This document shows, one piece after another, positions 25,127-33,277 of a stretch of 43,557 nucleotides of DNA. Every line of letters begins with the position of its first letter. Position 1 is the stretch's first letter. The stretch comes from Lutibacter sp. Lineage in GTDB: Bacteria; Bacteroidota; Bacteroidia; Flavobacteriales; Flavobacteriaceae. Location of the stretch: NCBI GenBank assembly GCA_021647265.1, contig JAKIVA010000021.1, positions 1 to 43,557 on the forward strand, read 5' to 3'. Under the pieces are notes generated by a model that did no database searches, had not been told where the DNA came from, and saw only the letters and a program-made list of their open reading frames with translations. Made by a program: the position numbers and the translations under genes.

Positions 25127-26245
25127 TTATTTATCAAATAAGGATTCAATTTTTTCTTTCAAATGTTTTCCATGAATATTTACTGCAATAATTTTACCTG
25201 TTGAGTCAATTAAAAAATTTGTGGGTAATGCCGTAATTCCGTATTCAGTTGATACGGGTGTGTCAAAACCTTCAACAGTTGAAACCTCTGCCCATACTCG
25301 CTTATCTTTCTCAATAGCTTTCAGCCAATTTTTACGTTTAGAATCTAAAGAAATACCATAAATATCAAATCCTTTTGGCTTGTATAACTGGTATAAATCA
25401 TTTAACAATGCACTTTCAGCCCTACAAGGCGGACACCAACTTGCCCAAAAATCAACCAAGGTATATTTTCCTTTAATAGTATTTAATGAAATTATTTCGC
25501 CATCTTTATTTAGCATTTCAATATTACCAATAATACCACCAACACTTGTTTTTTGAAGTAAATTAAGTTTGTCTTTAAGCTTTTGAGTAATTTCTATATT
25601 AGGATGCGCTTTTTCAAAATTTGAAACTAATGACTGTAAAAACGGTAAATTTTCACCATTCCAACGAGATGAAGTAGCGTAAACAGCAATAGATGTTCCC
25701 ATGTTGTCTTTTACAAAAGTTACTAACTCATTTAAATGTTTTTTGTAATTTTCTACCTCAAGTTCTCTTAAATCAGCTATTTTACTTTCATTTTTACCAG
25801 CTTTTTTTAACTCTTTTATGTGATCTCTAACAGATATCACTAAACGGTTTAATGATGCGATTCGAAAAGCTTCATAATCGTTTAATAATTGTGTATCAAA
25901 AGATCCTTTTACCCTAATGTTATCTAGGGTATTTCCATTAATTTCAATATTTTGACCTCTGTCAATAGCAAGTTGAATTGTTTTTTTATCGAAAGTTAAA
26001 TTATAAATACCAGGTTCTAATAAATAAACAGAATTGAATCGTCCTCGCTTATTAATTTTTAAGGTATCAATAAATAATGTAGTTTGCTTTTGAATGTTTT
26101 TAATTTTTGATAATAACGCATAATTAGTATTTAAATCATGTATTTTCCCAGATATACTAAAAGAGTTAGGGTCTTTTGTTGAACAACTTGTAAAAAATAA
26201 AGTAAAAACAATACTGAGGGAAATAAAATAATTTTTAAAAGGCAT
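25127..26245 (-). CDS. TlpA-like thiol-disulfide oxidoreductase lipoprotein (DUF4369 type)
   Basis: A 372-aa lipoprotein. A lipoprotein signal ends with the lipid-bearing Cys21 (LFFTSCS). A beta-rich N-terminal domain like DUF4369 (about 28-120; SISGKIHDLN, YNLTFDK) is followed by a helical linker. A C-terminal thioredoxin fold (about 240-372) carries Cys271-Pro-Pro-Cys274 in FWASWCPPCRAE. The cis-Pro loop is TALPTNFLID. It probably reduces periplasmic disulfides and would be fed by DsbD. It lies downstream of cvpA on the same strand (55-base gap). Confidence 0.9.
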   Translation of the reverse strand: MPFKNYFISLSIVFTLFFTSCSTKDPNSFSISGKIHDLNTNYALLSKIKNIQKQTTLFIDTLKINKRGRFNSVYLLEPGIYNLTFDKKTIQLAIDRGQNIEINGNTLDNIRVKGSFDTQLLNDYEAFRIASLNRLVISVRDHIKELKKAGKNESKIADLRELEVENYKKHLNELVTFVKDNMGTSIAVYATSSRWNGENLPFLQSLVSNFEKAHPNIEITQKLKDKLNLLQKTSVGGIIGNIEMLNKDGEIISLNTIKGKYTLVDFWASWCPPCRAESALLNDLYQLYKPKGFDIYGISLDSKRKNWLKAIEKDKRVWAEVSTVEGFDTPVSTEYGITALPTNFLIDSTGKIIAVNIHGKHLKEKIESLFDK

Positions 26246-26300
26246 AAGCTGTTTAATATAAGATTTTTAAGTTCCGAATATAAAACATTTGTTTCATAAA

Positions 26301-26816
26301 TCAATCATTCATAACTTTTTCTGATTCTTTTTCAACAATTTTTAAAAAATTTGGGAAAAGAGTTGGAGCTAAATTTTTAACAGGCTCATATAAAATTGAA
26401 TTTTCGGTCTGTTCTTCGGAAATAAAAGGAATAGTATTATTTAGTTTATTAAAAATAAGTAGAATAACACTTAATACAAATCCAATTTTAAGTGCGCCAA
26501 AAACACCACCAAATAACTTGTTTAATAAACCAAGAGAAGCAAAATCAGCTATTTTGGTAAATAATTTCCCTAATAAACCAATAGCTAAAACTATAATAGC
26601 AAAAGTTATGGCAAATGAAATAATAGTACTATATTTTTCATCCCAAGAAACATAGTTAACCATAAAATTAGCAACAAAGTACGAAAAATGAATAGCTCCA
26701 TAAACTCCTAAAATCAAAGCAATTAAAGAGGCCACTTCAACAAATAAACCTTTTAAAATACCTCTAATAAAGCCAAAAACTAGAAGAGAAGCAATTATAA
26801 TATCAAAAGTATTCAT
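26301..26816 (-). CDS. CvpA family membrane protein
   Basis: A 171-aa inner-membrane protein with four hydrophobic helices (about 2-18, 24-47, 62-85, 102-122). The N-terminal signature is DIIIASLLVFGFIRGILKG and the middle contains LNKLFGGVFGALKIGF, as in CvpA (colicin V production) proteins. The C-terminal tail is polar. The family is needed for colicin V secretion in E. coli and for envelope stress tolerance, but the molecular role is not settled. It is probably co-transcribed with the TlpA-like gene downstream. Confidence 0.9.
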   Translation of the reverse strand: MNTFDIIIASLLVFGFIRGILKGLFVEVASLIALILGVYGAIHFSYFVANFMVNYVSWDEKYSTIISFAITFAIIVLAIGLLGKLFTKIADFASLGLLNKLFGGVFGALKIGFVLSVILLIFNKLNNTIPFISEEQTENSILYEPVKNLAPTLFPNFLKIVEKESEKVMND

Positions 26817-26827
26817 TTAATGAGTTT

Positions 26828-26860
26828 TTGTAAATATACATGAATGGATTTGTATATTTG
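26828..26860 (+). promoter_or_regulatory. Promoter of the small conserved protein gene
   Basis: TTG (26828-26830), 22 bases, then a perfect TATATTTG (26853-26860), 21 bases before the start codon. Confidence 0.65.
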
Positions 26861-26881
26861 CACACGAACTAAAAATTTCAA

Positions 26882-27235
26882 ATGTCAAGAGATCAAAAAT
26901 TAAAAGAAGATTGGGAGAAGTTACTCAATATTTTAACTGTAAAGTTTGGAGAGGGAGAACAACTTAATCTTGATGCTATTATTTATTTAATAGGCGTACA
27001 AGAATTAGGAAAAGGAGTTACTGAATATAAAAAAGATGATAAAGTAAATTTAATGCATATTGCAATTTGCAGATTGTTAGAGCCTTTTGGGTATTACGAA
27101 TTTGACTTTTTTGATAATGACGGTTGGCCTCATTATAAAGTTTTAGAAGAATTACCTGCACTAAAACCTGGAGAGCAAACGGTATTAATTAAAGAAGCAA
27201 TTGTGTTGTATTTTAAAGAAAACGAACTGATTTAA
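26882..27235 (+). CDS. Conserved hypothetical protein, 117 aa
   Basis: A 117-aa soluble acidic protein. It has an N-terminal helix (DQKLKEDWEKLLNILTVKFG), a hydrophobic middle with LDAIIYLIGVQELGKGV, and a C-terminal half containing MHIAICRLLEPFGYYEFDFF. No cysteine pair or catalytic signature is visible. I believe such proteins are widespread in flavobacteria as uncharacterised single-copy genes, but I cannot name the family. It has its own promoter. Its TAA stop overlaps the convergent SDR stop by sharing the palindrome TTAA. Confidence 0.8.
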   Translation: MSRDQKLKEDWEKLLNILTVKFGEGEQLNLDAIIYLIGVQELGKGVTEYKKDDKVNLMHIAICRLLEPFGYYEFDFFDNDGWPHYKVLEELPALKPGEQTVLIKEAIVLYFKENELI

Positions 27236-28026
27236 GTTACTTTCATTTTTCGAATCATTATTGAAAGTAATGCAGGGTAAAAACGTTTGATATAAACCCC
27301 TAATTTTTCTTTAAAACCGCCAATAATTACTTCTTGTTTTTCTTTTTTAACTGCTTTTAGTAATAATTTAGCAAAGTATTCACTTGTCAATCCATTTTTT
27401 GTTAAACTGTTCATTTTATTTTGTGGTGCACCGTTACCTGTTAATGCATTTACAGAAACATTTGTTTGTATAAAACCAGGACAAACCAACATTATTTTAA
27501 TATTATTTTCATAAACTTCAGCACGTAAACTATCAAAAAAGCCATGCAATGCATGTTTTGAGGCGGCGTAAGAAGAACGTAGAGGTGTACCAATTTTACC
27601 TACTACACTTGTTATTGTTACAAAATAACCATTGTTTTTTTTAATAAAATGAGGTAATAAAGCTTTTGTTAGGGCAATGGTTCCAAAATAATTAATATCC
27701 ATAATACGCTTATCAACCTCAATTAAAGTGTCTTTTACCAAAGAGCGTTGGCCAATTCCTCCATTGTTAAATAAAATATCAATATCACCAAATAATAATA
27801 AAGCATCATTAACCTTTGATGCTAAATTTTTATAATTTTCTAAGTCAAGAGGTAAAATTTTAACTTTTGATGGGTTTTTACAAGCATTTCTCACATTGTT
27901 AAGTTCAATTTCATTTCTTGAAGATAAAATAAGTTGAACATTTTGCTTAGAGAGTTCTAAGGCTAAAGATTTTCCAATTCCTGAAGAAGCACCCGTAATC
28001 CAAATAATTTTATTGGTAAAATTCAT
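27232..28026 (-). CDS. Short-chain dehydrogenase/reductase
   Basis: A 264-aa classical SDR. The cofactor motif is TGASSGIGKS (11-20) and the structural motif NNGG lies at 87-90. The catalytic residues are Ser140 (TITSVVGKIG) with Tyr153-x-x-x-Lys157 (YAASK). Arg37 after the second strand (LSSRNE) suggests NADP preference. The substrate is unknown. C-terminal residues IIGGFKEKLGVYIKRFYP resemble the DHRS7-like group that docks to membranes. It is divergent from the thioredoxin gene at 28092 and its stop overlaps the convergent gene. Confidence 0.9.
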   Translation of the reverse strand: MNFTNKIIWITGASSGIGKSLALELSKQNVQLILSSRNEIELNNVRNACKNPSKVKILPLDLENYKNLASKVNDALLLFGDIDILFNNGGIGQRSLVKDTLIEVDKRIMDINYFGTIALTKALLPHFIKKNNGYFVTITSVVGKIGTPLRSSYAASKHALHGFFDSLRAEVYENNIKIMLVCPGFIQTNVSVNALTGNGAPQNKMNSLTKNGLTSEYFAKLLLKAVKKEKQEVIIGGFKEKLGVYIKRFYPALLSIMIRKMKVT

Positions 28027-28029
28027 AAG

Positions 28030-28062
28030 TTGTAGTTTAAAAATTAAAAATAGTTACTTTTG
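28030..28062 (+). promoter_or_regulatory. Promoter of the TlpA-like gene at 28092
   Basis: TTG (28030-28032), 22 bases, then TACTTTTG (28055-28062), a perfect TAnnTTTG. Transcription would start about 28068-28070, which rules out a GTG at 28065 as the start and favours the ATG at 28092. Confidence 0.65.
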
Positions 28063-28091
28063 GTGTGATTATTGAAAAAAATTATAAAAAC

Positions 28092-29438
28092 ATGATGTTA
28101 AAAAAATTATTATTTGCAGTTGTATTATTTTCTTGTACCATTCAGAGCCAAACGTATGTTAAAGGAACTTTGGATCCAGCACAAAATTATAGTTGGGTAG
28201 TATTATACCAATTGAAAGGAGCAAAACAATTATACATCAAAAACGCAACAATTTCTAACGGTAAATTTTCAATTGAATTCCCTCAAAGTGCTACTAAAGG
28301 AATGTATCGTTTATTATTCAGTCAGCAAAATAATGGTTTTATTGATTTTATTTATAATAATAAAAGTGTTGAATTGAAATTCAATCCCAAAAACCCATTA
28401 AATACATTAACTTTTCAAACCTCAGAAGAAAATAAAACATATCAGAATTACGAAATTGAATCAGCTAAAAATAAACAAAAGTTAGATTCAATTCAATTAT
28501 CATTTTTTAATACTAAGGATGAAACTCAAAGGGAAAATCTAAAAAATTTATATGCTAAAACGTATAAAATATATACTGAAAAACAAAAATATTTTGAAAC
28601 ATTAACAAAAGGAAAACTCTCAAACCATTTTATAAAATCAAGTTTTAAATACTATGCTCCGCATATAATTCAAACACCGCAAGAATATTTAAATAGTGAA
28701 AAAAAACATTACTTTGATTATGTAGATTTTAAAGACAAGGAGCTTTTAAACTCAATTTTTTTAAGTGAAAAGGTAACAGATTACGTTTTTTATTTAAATG
28801 GATCAGATGACACAGAAGTACAAAATAAATTATACAAGAATGCTATAAATGATGTATTTAAAAAAGTAGGAGAAGATTTAGTATTAAAAAAAGAACTTTT
28901 AATTACGTTAATGTATAATTTTTCACAACTTGAAAATGTAGTTTTGATAGATTACTTAATAAATAATTTTTACAATAAATTACCTGTAGAACTTAGAGAT
29001 GAAAATGCAATAAATCAAATTCAAGAAAAAGTAAAACTAGCTGTTGGAAAAATTGCTCCAGATTTTTCTTTTGAAAAAAACGGAAAAAAAATAGTACTCT
29101 CTGAATTAAATGAAGCTGAAAATTATATACTTGTATTTTGGAGTACGGGGTGTTCACATTGTTTAAAAGAAATACCTAAACTATATGATTACACAAAGAA
29201 TAAAACAAGTGTTCATGTAGTTGCTTTTGCAATGGAAAATGATGATACAGACTTTAATAAATACAGTTCTATGTTTACAGCATGGACCAATATTTTAGGT
29301 TTAAATAAATGGCAAAACCCAATTGCACGAGAATACCAAATTACATCAACGCCAACGTATTTTGTGTTGGATAAGGATAAAAAAATTATTGCTAAACCAG
29401 AACATTTTGAAGATGTCAAAGCATTTTTCGAAAAATAA
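28092..29438 (+). CDS. TlpA-like thioredoxin-domain protein, exported
   Basis: A 448-aa exported protein starting MMLKKLLFAVVLFSC, with a signal peptide ending near residue 19. A DUF4369-like beta domain (about 20-110) is followed by a long helical region. A C-terminal thioredoxin domain (about 310-448) has Cys354-Ser-His-Cys357 (FWSTGCSHCLKEIP) and the cis-Pro loop TSTPTYFVLD. Its architecture is the same as that of the lipoprotein at 25127, but the CxxC dipeptide is SH (as in some DsbA-like oxidants) rather than PP, hinting at a more oxidising role. That is inference. The frame is open back to 28065, but the promoter position supports 28092. Confidence 0.88.
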   Translation: MMLKKLLFAVVLFSCTIQSQTYVKGTLDPAQNYSWVVLYQLKGAKQLYIKNATISNGKFSIEFPQSATKGMYRLLFSQQNNGFIDFIYNNKSVELKFNPKNPLNTLTFQTSEENKTYQNYEIESAKNKQKLDSIQLSFFNTKDETQRENLKNLYAKTYKIYTEKQKYFETLTKGKLSNHFIKSSFKYYAPHIIQTPQEYLNSEKKHYFDYVDFKDKELLNSIFLSEKVTDYVFYLNGSDDTEVQNKLYKNAINDVFKKVGEDLVLKKELLITLMYNFSQLENVVLIDYLINNFYNKLPVELRDENAINQIQEKVKLAVGKIAPDFSFEKNGKKIVLSELNEAENYILVFWSTGCSHCLKEIPKLYDYTKNKTSVHVVAFAMENDDTDFNKYSSMFTAWTNILGLNKWQNPIAREYQITSTPTYFVLDKDKKIIAKPEHFEDVKAFFEK

Positions 29439-29551
29439 AAAAATATTTTACCGTTGTAAATAATCGTGAATTTTTTAGATAAATTAGTGATATCTTATCA
29501 GTGAAAACACAAACTATATTGTTTATTCTGAAAAAAGTTACTTATTTTTTA

Positions 29552-29559
29552 TATATTTG
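29552..29559 (+). promoter_or_regulatory. Bacteroidota -7 element before the DUF1800 gene
   Basis: TATATTTG is a perfect TAnnTTTG, 76 bases before the start codon. A clear -33 TTG at the right distance is missing. The implied 5' leader is about 70 bases. Confidence 0.45.
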
Positions 29560-29635
29560 AGAATGAGAAATCTTATTTAATAAGGTTAAAAAAAGAGATT
29601 AGTCCCCAATATACCCATAAAATAACGCATTAATT

Positions 29636-31072
29636 ATGTCTTGTAATTCAGGCAGTATAAATGAATTTGTACCAACCCCTTCAAATCCGTGGAATAAAAG
29701 ACGCATACAGCATTTTTATAAACGTGCAGGCTTTGGAACAAATACAAATGAAATTGAACAAGCATTAGTATTAGCCCCTTCAAATTTTGTTGAAAACACT
29801 ATAAATGAAGCTGTAAATTCACCTTCAGTATCTCCTCCCTCTTGGTTTGAAATGGTTGAAAGTGATTACACAAATATTGATGAGCAAATGCAAGAACAAC
29901 ATAAGGAGTTGTATGTGATATGGGGAAAAGAGATGTTAGAAAACCCTATTAGAGGAAGGTTTACACTATTTTGGAGCAACCATTTTGTTACTCGATTGGA
30001 AGATTACTGGTGCTCCTCTTGGATGTATAATTATTACAGTATTCTTCAACAATATGCTTTTGGGAACTTTAAAGAATTTGTAAAAGCAATTGGACTATCT
30101 CCAGCAATGTTAATATTTTTAAATGGTTATCAAAATTCAGCAACAGAACCAAATGAAAATTATGCACGTGAATTGTATGAGTTATTTACTTTGGGTGTTA
30201 ACAATGGATATACTCAAAATGACATTGTAGAAACTGCTAAAGCCTTAACAGGGTATACGGCTATTAATGAATATTGTGCCCCTATTGGCTTTGATATAAA
30301 TGATTTTGATAATTCTTCAAAAACTATCTTTGGAAAAACTGGAGATTGGGGATATAATGATGTTATAAATATTCTTTTTGAAGAAAGAGGTAACGAAGTA
30401 GCTACATTTATTTGTGAAAAATTATACAAATATTTTGTGTCTCCAGAAGTAGATTCAACAATTGTATCTAAACTAGCAACTACCTTTGTTGCAAATAATT
30501 TTGAATTAGCGCCTGTTTATAAGCAATTATTTAAAAGTGAACATTTTTTTGATGATAATGCCATTGGTATTGTAATTAAAAGTCCTTTTGACGTACTTAA
30601 TATTTATTTTAGAGAAACTGGATTTGCTACCAACGCAGAATTGCTTTTAAACGTTATTTGGCTAACAAGTGAAATAGGGCAAACATTATTTGAACCTATT
30701 GACGTAGCAGGTTGGCAAGGAAATCATGATTGGATAAACTCTAGTACTTTGGTTGGAAGATGGAATGCCTTTGAATATTATTTATGGTGGATTTGGGAGA
30801 ATCACAACGGAAGTTTAAGAGATTTCGCGGTTAATTTAGCTGGAGAATCTAATGATCCTTCCATCATTACTAAAATAATAGTAGATCACTTACTTCCGAA
30901 CGGTTTACAAACAGAAACCGATTATGGTATTGCAACAGATGTTTTTAAAGATCAAGTTCCTCAAAATTATTTTGATAATGGCACATGGAACCTACAATGG
31001 GATACAGTGCCTTATCAGGTAATTGTATTACTTCTTTATATTGTTAGATTGCCTGAATTTCAACTAAAATAG
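29636..31072 (+). CDS. DUF1800 family protein
   Basis: A 478-aa protein of the DUF1800 family. Landmarks: RRIQHFYKRAGFGTN near the N-terminus, RGRFTLFWSNHFVTR about 101-116, NENYARELYELFTLGV about 172-188 and FEPIDVAGWQGNHDW about 351-366. DUF1800 proteins are paired almost always with a DUF1501 protein, as here (6-base gap). They are thought to act at the cell surface or periplasm, but their activity is unknown. No conventional signal peptide is visible at the chosen start, so export may depend on the partner. Confidence 0.88.
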   Translation: MSCNSGSINEFVPTPSNPWNKRRIQHFYKRAGFGTNTNEIEQALVLAPSNFVENTINEAVNSPSVSPPSWFEMVESDYTNIDEQMQEQHKELYVIWGKEMLENPIRGRFTLFWSNHFVTRLEDYWCSSWMYNYYSILQQYAFGNFKEFVKAIGLSPAMLIFLNGYQNSATEPNENYARELYELFTLGVNNGYTQNDIVETAKALTGYTAINEYCAPIGFDINDFDNSSKTIFGKTGDWGYNDVINILFEERGNEVATFICEKLYKYFVSPEVDSTIVSKLATTFVANNFELAPVYKQLFKSEHFFDDNAIGIVIKSPFDVLNIYFRETGFATNAELLLNVIWLTSEIGQTLFEPIDVAGWQGNHDWINSSTLVGRWNAFEYYLWWIWENHNGSLRDFAVNLAGESNDPSIITKIIVDHLLPNGLQTETDYGIATDVFKDQVPQNYFDNGTWNLQWDTVPYQVIVLLLYIVRLPEFQLK

Positions 31073-31078
31073 GAAGCT

Positions 31079-32683
31079 ATGAAAAGTAATAATTTACATA
31101 CTAAGTTTGACGAGAATCATGATAAAGAACATGCAATTTGGAACCGTCGTTCTTTTTTACAAGCTCTTGGTTTAGTTGGTACAGGTTCTATAATGTTAGG
31201 AAAAATACCCGTATCAGCCTCTACAATTACACCTTTAAGTAAAGCCTTATCTACTTCTGGAAATGACAAAATTTTAATTATAGCAAGGCTAAAAGGAGGG
31301 AATGATGGCTTAAATACAGTAATACCGTATTACGATTATGATACTTATGCAAATTTGCGGCCAACTTTAAGAATTAAACAGAATGATTCTTTTGCTCTTT
31401 CCAATAATTTTAAAATGCCTAATTATATGGATTCATTACAAAATTTCTGGGAAGATGGAAAAATGAAGGTTGTGCATGGCGTTGGGTATTCTAATCAAAG
31501 TTTATCCCATTTTAGTTCGGCTGATATTTGGTCTTCAGCAGGGAATAAAGGAGACAATTTACAAACTGGAGTTTTTGGCCGTTATCATGAAGATTTGTAT
31601 CCAGATTACCTATTAAATCCACCAGCAAGTCCGCCAGCAATACAAATAGGAAGTTTAAGTAATTTAATGTTTGTTGGAGAAGATACAGGCTATGCTTTTT
31701 CAGTTGCAAATATTGACCAATTAGCTCAAATTGCCGAAAAAGGAACAGCATTTGATATGCAAAACCTACCTTCTTGTGATTATGGAAGTCAACTAGGTTT
31801 TATGAGAAGTGTTAACAATTCTACCTTTAACTATGCCAGCGTAATTAACGAAGCGTATGTAGTTGCAACGAACGATGTTTCCTATGAGAAAAATAATATA
31901 GCGAAACAATTTGCTTTAATAGCACGATTGATAAAAGGTAATTTAGGAACCAAAATATTTATGGTTACGCTAGATGGTTTTGATACGCATGCCGACCAAC
32001 CTAATAGACATAAAAAATTGATGGGTAATTTTACAAGAGCAGTTTCTAATTTTTATGCAGATTTAGCAACTCAAAATAGAGATAGTGATGTTTTAACAAT
32101 GACTATTTCTGAATTTGGACGTAGATCAAAAGAAAATGCTTCAAATGGTACAGACCATGGTGCAGCATCTACAATGTTGTTGTTTGGAGAAGGGCTTAAT
32201 GGAAATGGTTTTGTAGGAAATCACCCAGATTTAAGCAATTTAGATAGCAATGGAAATATGGATTTCACTACAGATTTTAGAGATGTTTATGCAACTATTT
32301 TAGAAAAGTGGTTATGCATAGATAGTTCAATTGTAGATAATGTTTTATTGAACAATTATACTAGAGCAGATTTAGGATTGAGATGTTCTGCTGTAATAGA
32401 TGACGATATTGATATTTCTGATGGAAGTTTTAAACATTATCCTGTTTATGGTAACGAAACTGTTTATGTAGAGTTTGTTTTACCGAGAGCTATGGAGGTA
32501 GAAGTTCAGCTTGTAAATATTTTAGGTCAAAACATTGGGGTAATTCACAAAGAGAGATATTTACAGGGTACGCATCGAGTTAATTTAAATCCACAAGCCA
32601 GAAGATACACCCCAGGACATTATATTTACAGGGTATTTGCGGAAGGGAAATCGTATAGTAAGTCAATTGTTTTAGTTAAATAA
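31079..32683 (+). CDS. DUF1501 family protein with Tat-like signal and T9SS C-terminal domain
   Basis: A 534-aa protein. The N-terminus carries a twin-arginine-type signal, WNRRSFLQALGLVGTGS (Arg23-Arg24), with a mild hydrophobic core up to about 48. The DUF1501 body (about 55-430) belongs to the alkaline-phosphatase/sulfatase-like superfamily; visible motifs are RLKGGNDGLNTVIP, TLDGFDTHADQ, SEFGRRSKEN and GTDHGAAST. Residues about 455-534 (VEVQLVNILGQNIG, YIYRVFAEGKSYSKSIVLVK) form a type A sorting domain for the type IX secretion system. The protein should thus cross the inner membrane folded and then be displayed outside. The substrate is unknown. Confidence 0.9.
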   Translation: MKSNNLHTKFDENHDKEHAIWNRRSFLQALGLVGTGSIMLGKIPVSASTITPLSKALSTSGNDKILIIARLKGGNDGLNTVIPYYDYDTYANLRPTLRIKQNDSFALSNNFKMPNYMDSLQNFWEDGKMKVVHGVGYSNQSLSHFSSADIWSSAGNKGDNLQTGVFGRYHEDLYPDYLLNPPASPPAIQIGSLSNLMFVGEDTGYAFSVANIDQLAQIAEKGTAFDMQNLPSCDYGSQLGFMRSVNNSTFNYASVINEAYVVATNDVSYEKNNIAKQFALIARLIKGNLGTKIFMVTLDGFDTHADQPNRHKKLMGNFTRAVSNFYADLATQNRDSDVLTMTISEFGRRSKENASNGTDHGAASTMLLFGEGLNGNGFVGNHPDLSNLDSNGNMDFTTDFRDVYATILEKWLCIDSSIVDNVLLNNYTRADLGLRCSAVIDDDIDISDGSFKHYPVYGNETVYVEFVLPRAMEVEVQLVNILGQNIGVIHKERYLQGTHRVNLNPQARRYTPGHYIYRVFAEGKSYSKSIVLVK

Positions 32684-32701
32684 GATGGTGAGTTTAACGT
32701 G

Positions 32702-33061
32702 TTAAAAATGCAAAAAAGCATCTTTCAAATGTGTTATATCAAAATTGTTTTTACTTTTTAAAATAGAGATAATATCAAATCGAACTTCAATATCTAAATC
32801 CTTTGAAATAACATATTCATTAACAGCTTCAACGAGGAGCTTAATTTTTTTTTGATTTACAAAATCTTGTGGATTACCAAAATAATCTGAGGATCGGGTT
32901 TTTACTTCTACAATAGCTAAAATAGTATCTTTTTGAGCAATAATATCTACTTCAGCTTTTTTAAACCGCCAATTACGTTCTAAAATTTTATAATTATTTT
33001 TTTGTAGAAATGTAACCGCTAATTCTTCTCCTTTTTTACCTAATTCATTGTGTGTAGCCAT
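32702..33061 (-). CDS. YraN/UPF0102 family endonuclease-like protein
   Basis: A 119-aa soluble protein of the UPF0102 (YraN) family. The restriction-endonuclease-like core is KKAEVDIIAQKDTILAIVEVKTR, with Glu-Val-Asp and Glu-x-Lys as the presumed metal and catalytic residues. GKKGEELAVTFLQKNNYKIL marks the N-terminal helix. The function is uncertain; Holliday-junction-resolvase-like folds suggest DNA processing. The second 195-bp element begins 21 bases upstream of its start codon, inside its presumed promoter region. Confidence 0.92.
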   Translation of the reverse strand: MATHNELGKKGEELAVTFLQKNNYKILERNWRFKKAEVDIIAQKDTILAIVEVKTRSSDYFGNPQDFVNQKKIKLLVEAVNEYVISKDLDIEVRFDIISILKSKNNFDITHLKDAFLHF

Positions 33062-33082
33062 CTCAATTATAAAAAGTTATTT

Positions 33083-33277
33083 AACGTGAGTTCGACATAA
33101 TAATTCGCTTTAATTGGTTATAATCAATATCTTAAATATAAAATCAAAACTCTAATGTCACCTTGAGCGCAGTCGAAAGGTTTTTAACTAGGTTTCGACT
33201 GCGCTCAACCTGACAAAGTGCTGATAATCAATATAATTTTCTTTATTATCTATATTTTTTTAAGTCAAACTCACGTT
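33083..33277. mobile_element. 195-bp MITE-like element, copy B (target duplication ATTT)
   Basis: The element begins AACGTGAGTT and ends AACTCACGTT, a perfect 10-bp inverted repeat. It is flanked by ATTT at 33079-33082 and 33278-33281. A perfect 16-bp central hairpin pairs TTGAGCGCAGTCGAAA (33163-33178) with TTTCGACTGCGCTCAA (33193-33208). It is the same length as copy A and very similar to it, with a better-preserved hairpin, so it is probably younger. Its right edge supplies two bases of the LD-carboxypeptidase stop codon. It lies between two divergent-facing gene ends and could end or drive transcription. Confidence 0.9.

Noticed and set aside
28065..28091. GTG start for the thioredoxin-domain gene
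   Set aside because: A perfect -7 promoter element ends at 28062, so a GTG at 28065 would lie upstream of the transcript start. The ATG at 28092 directly precedes a normal signal peptide.
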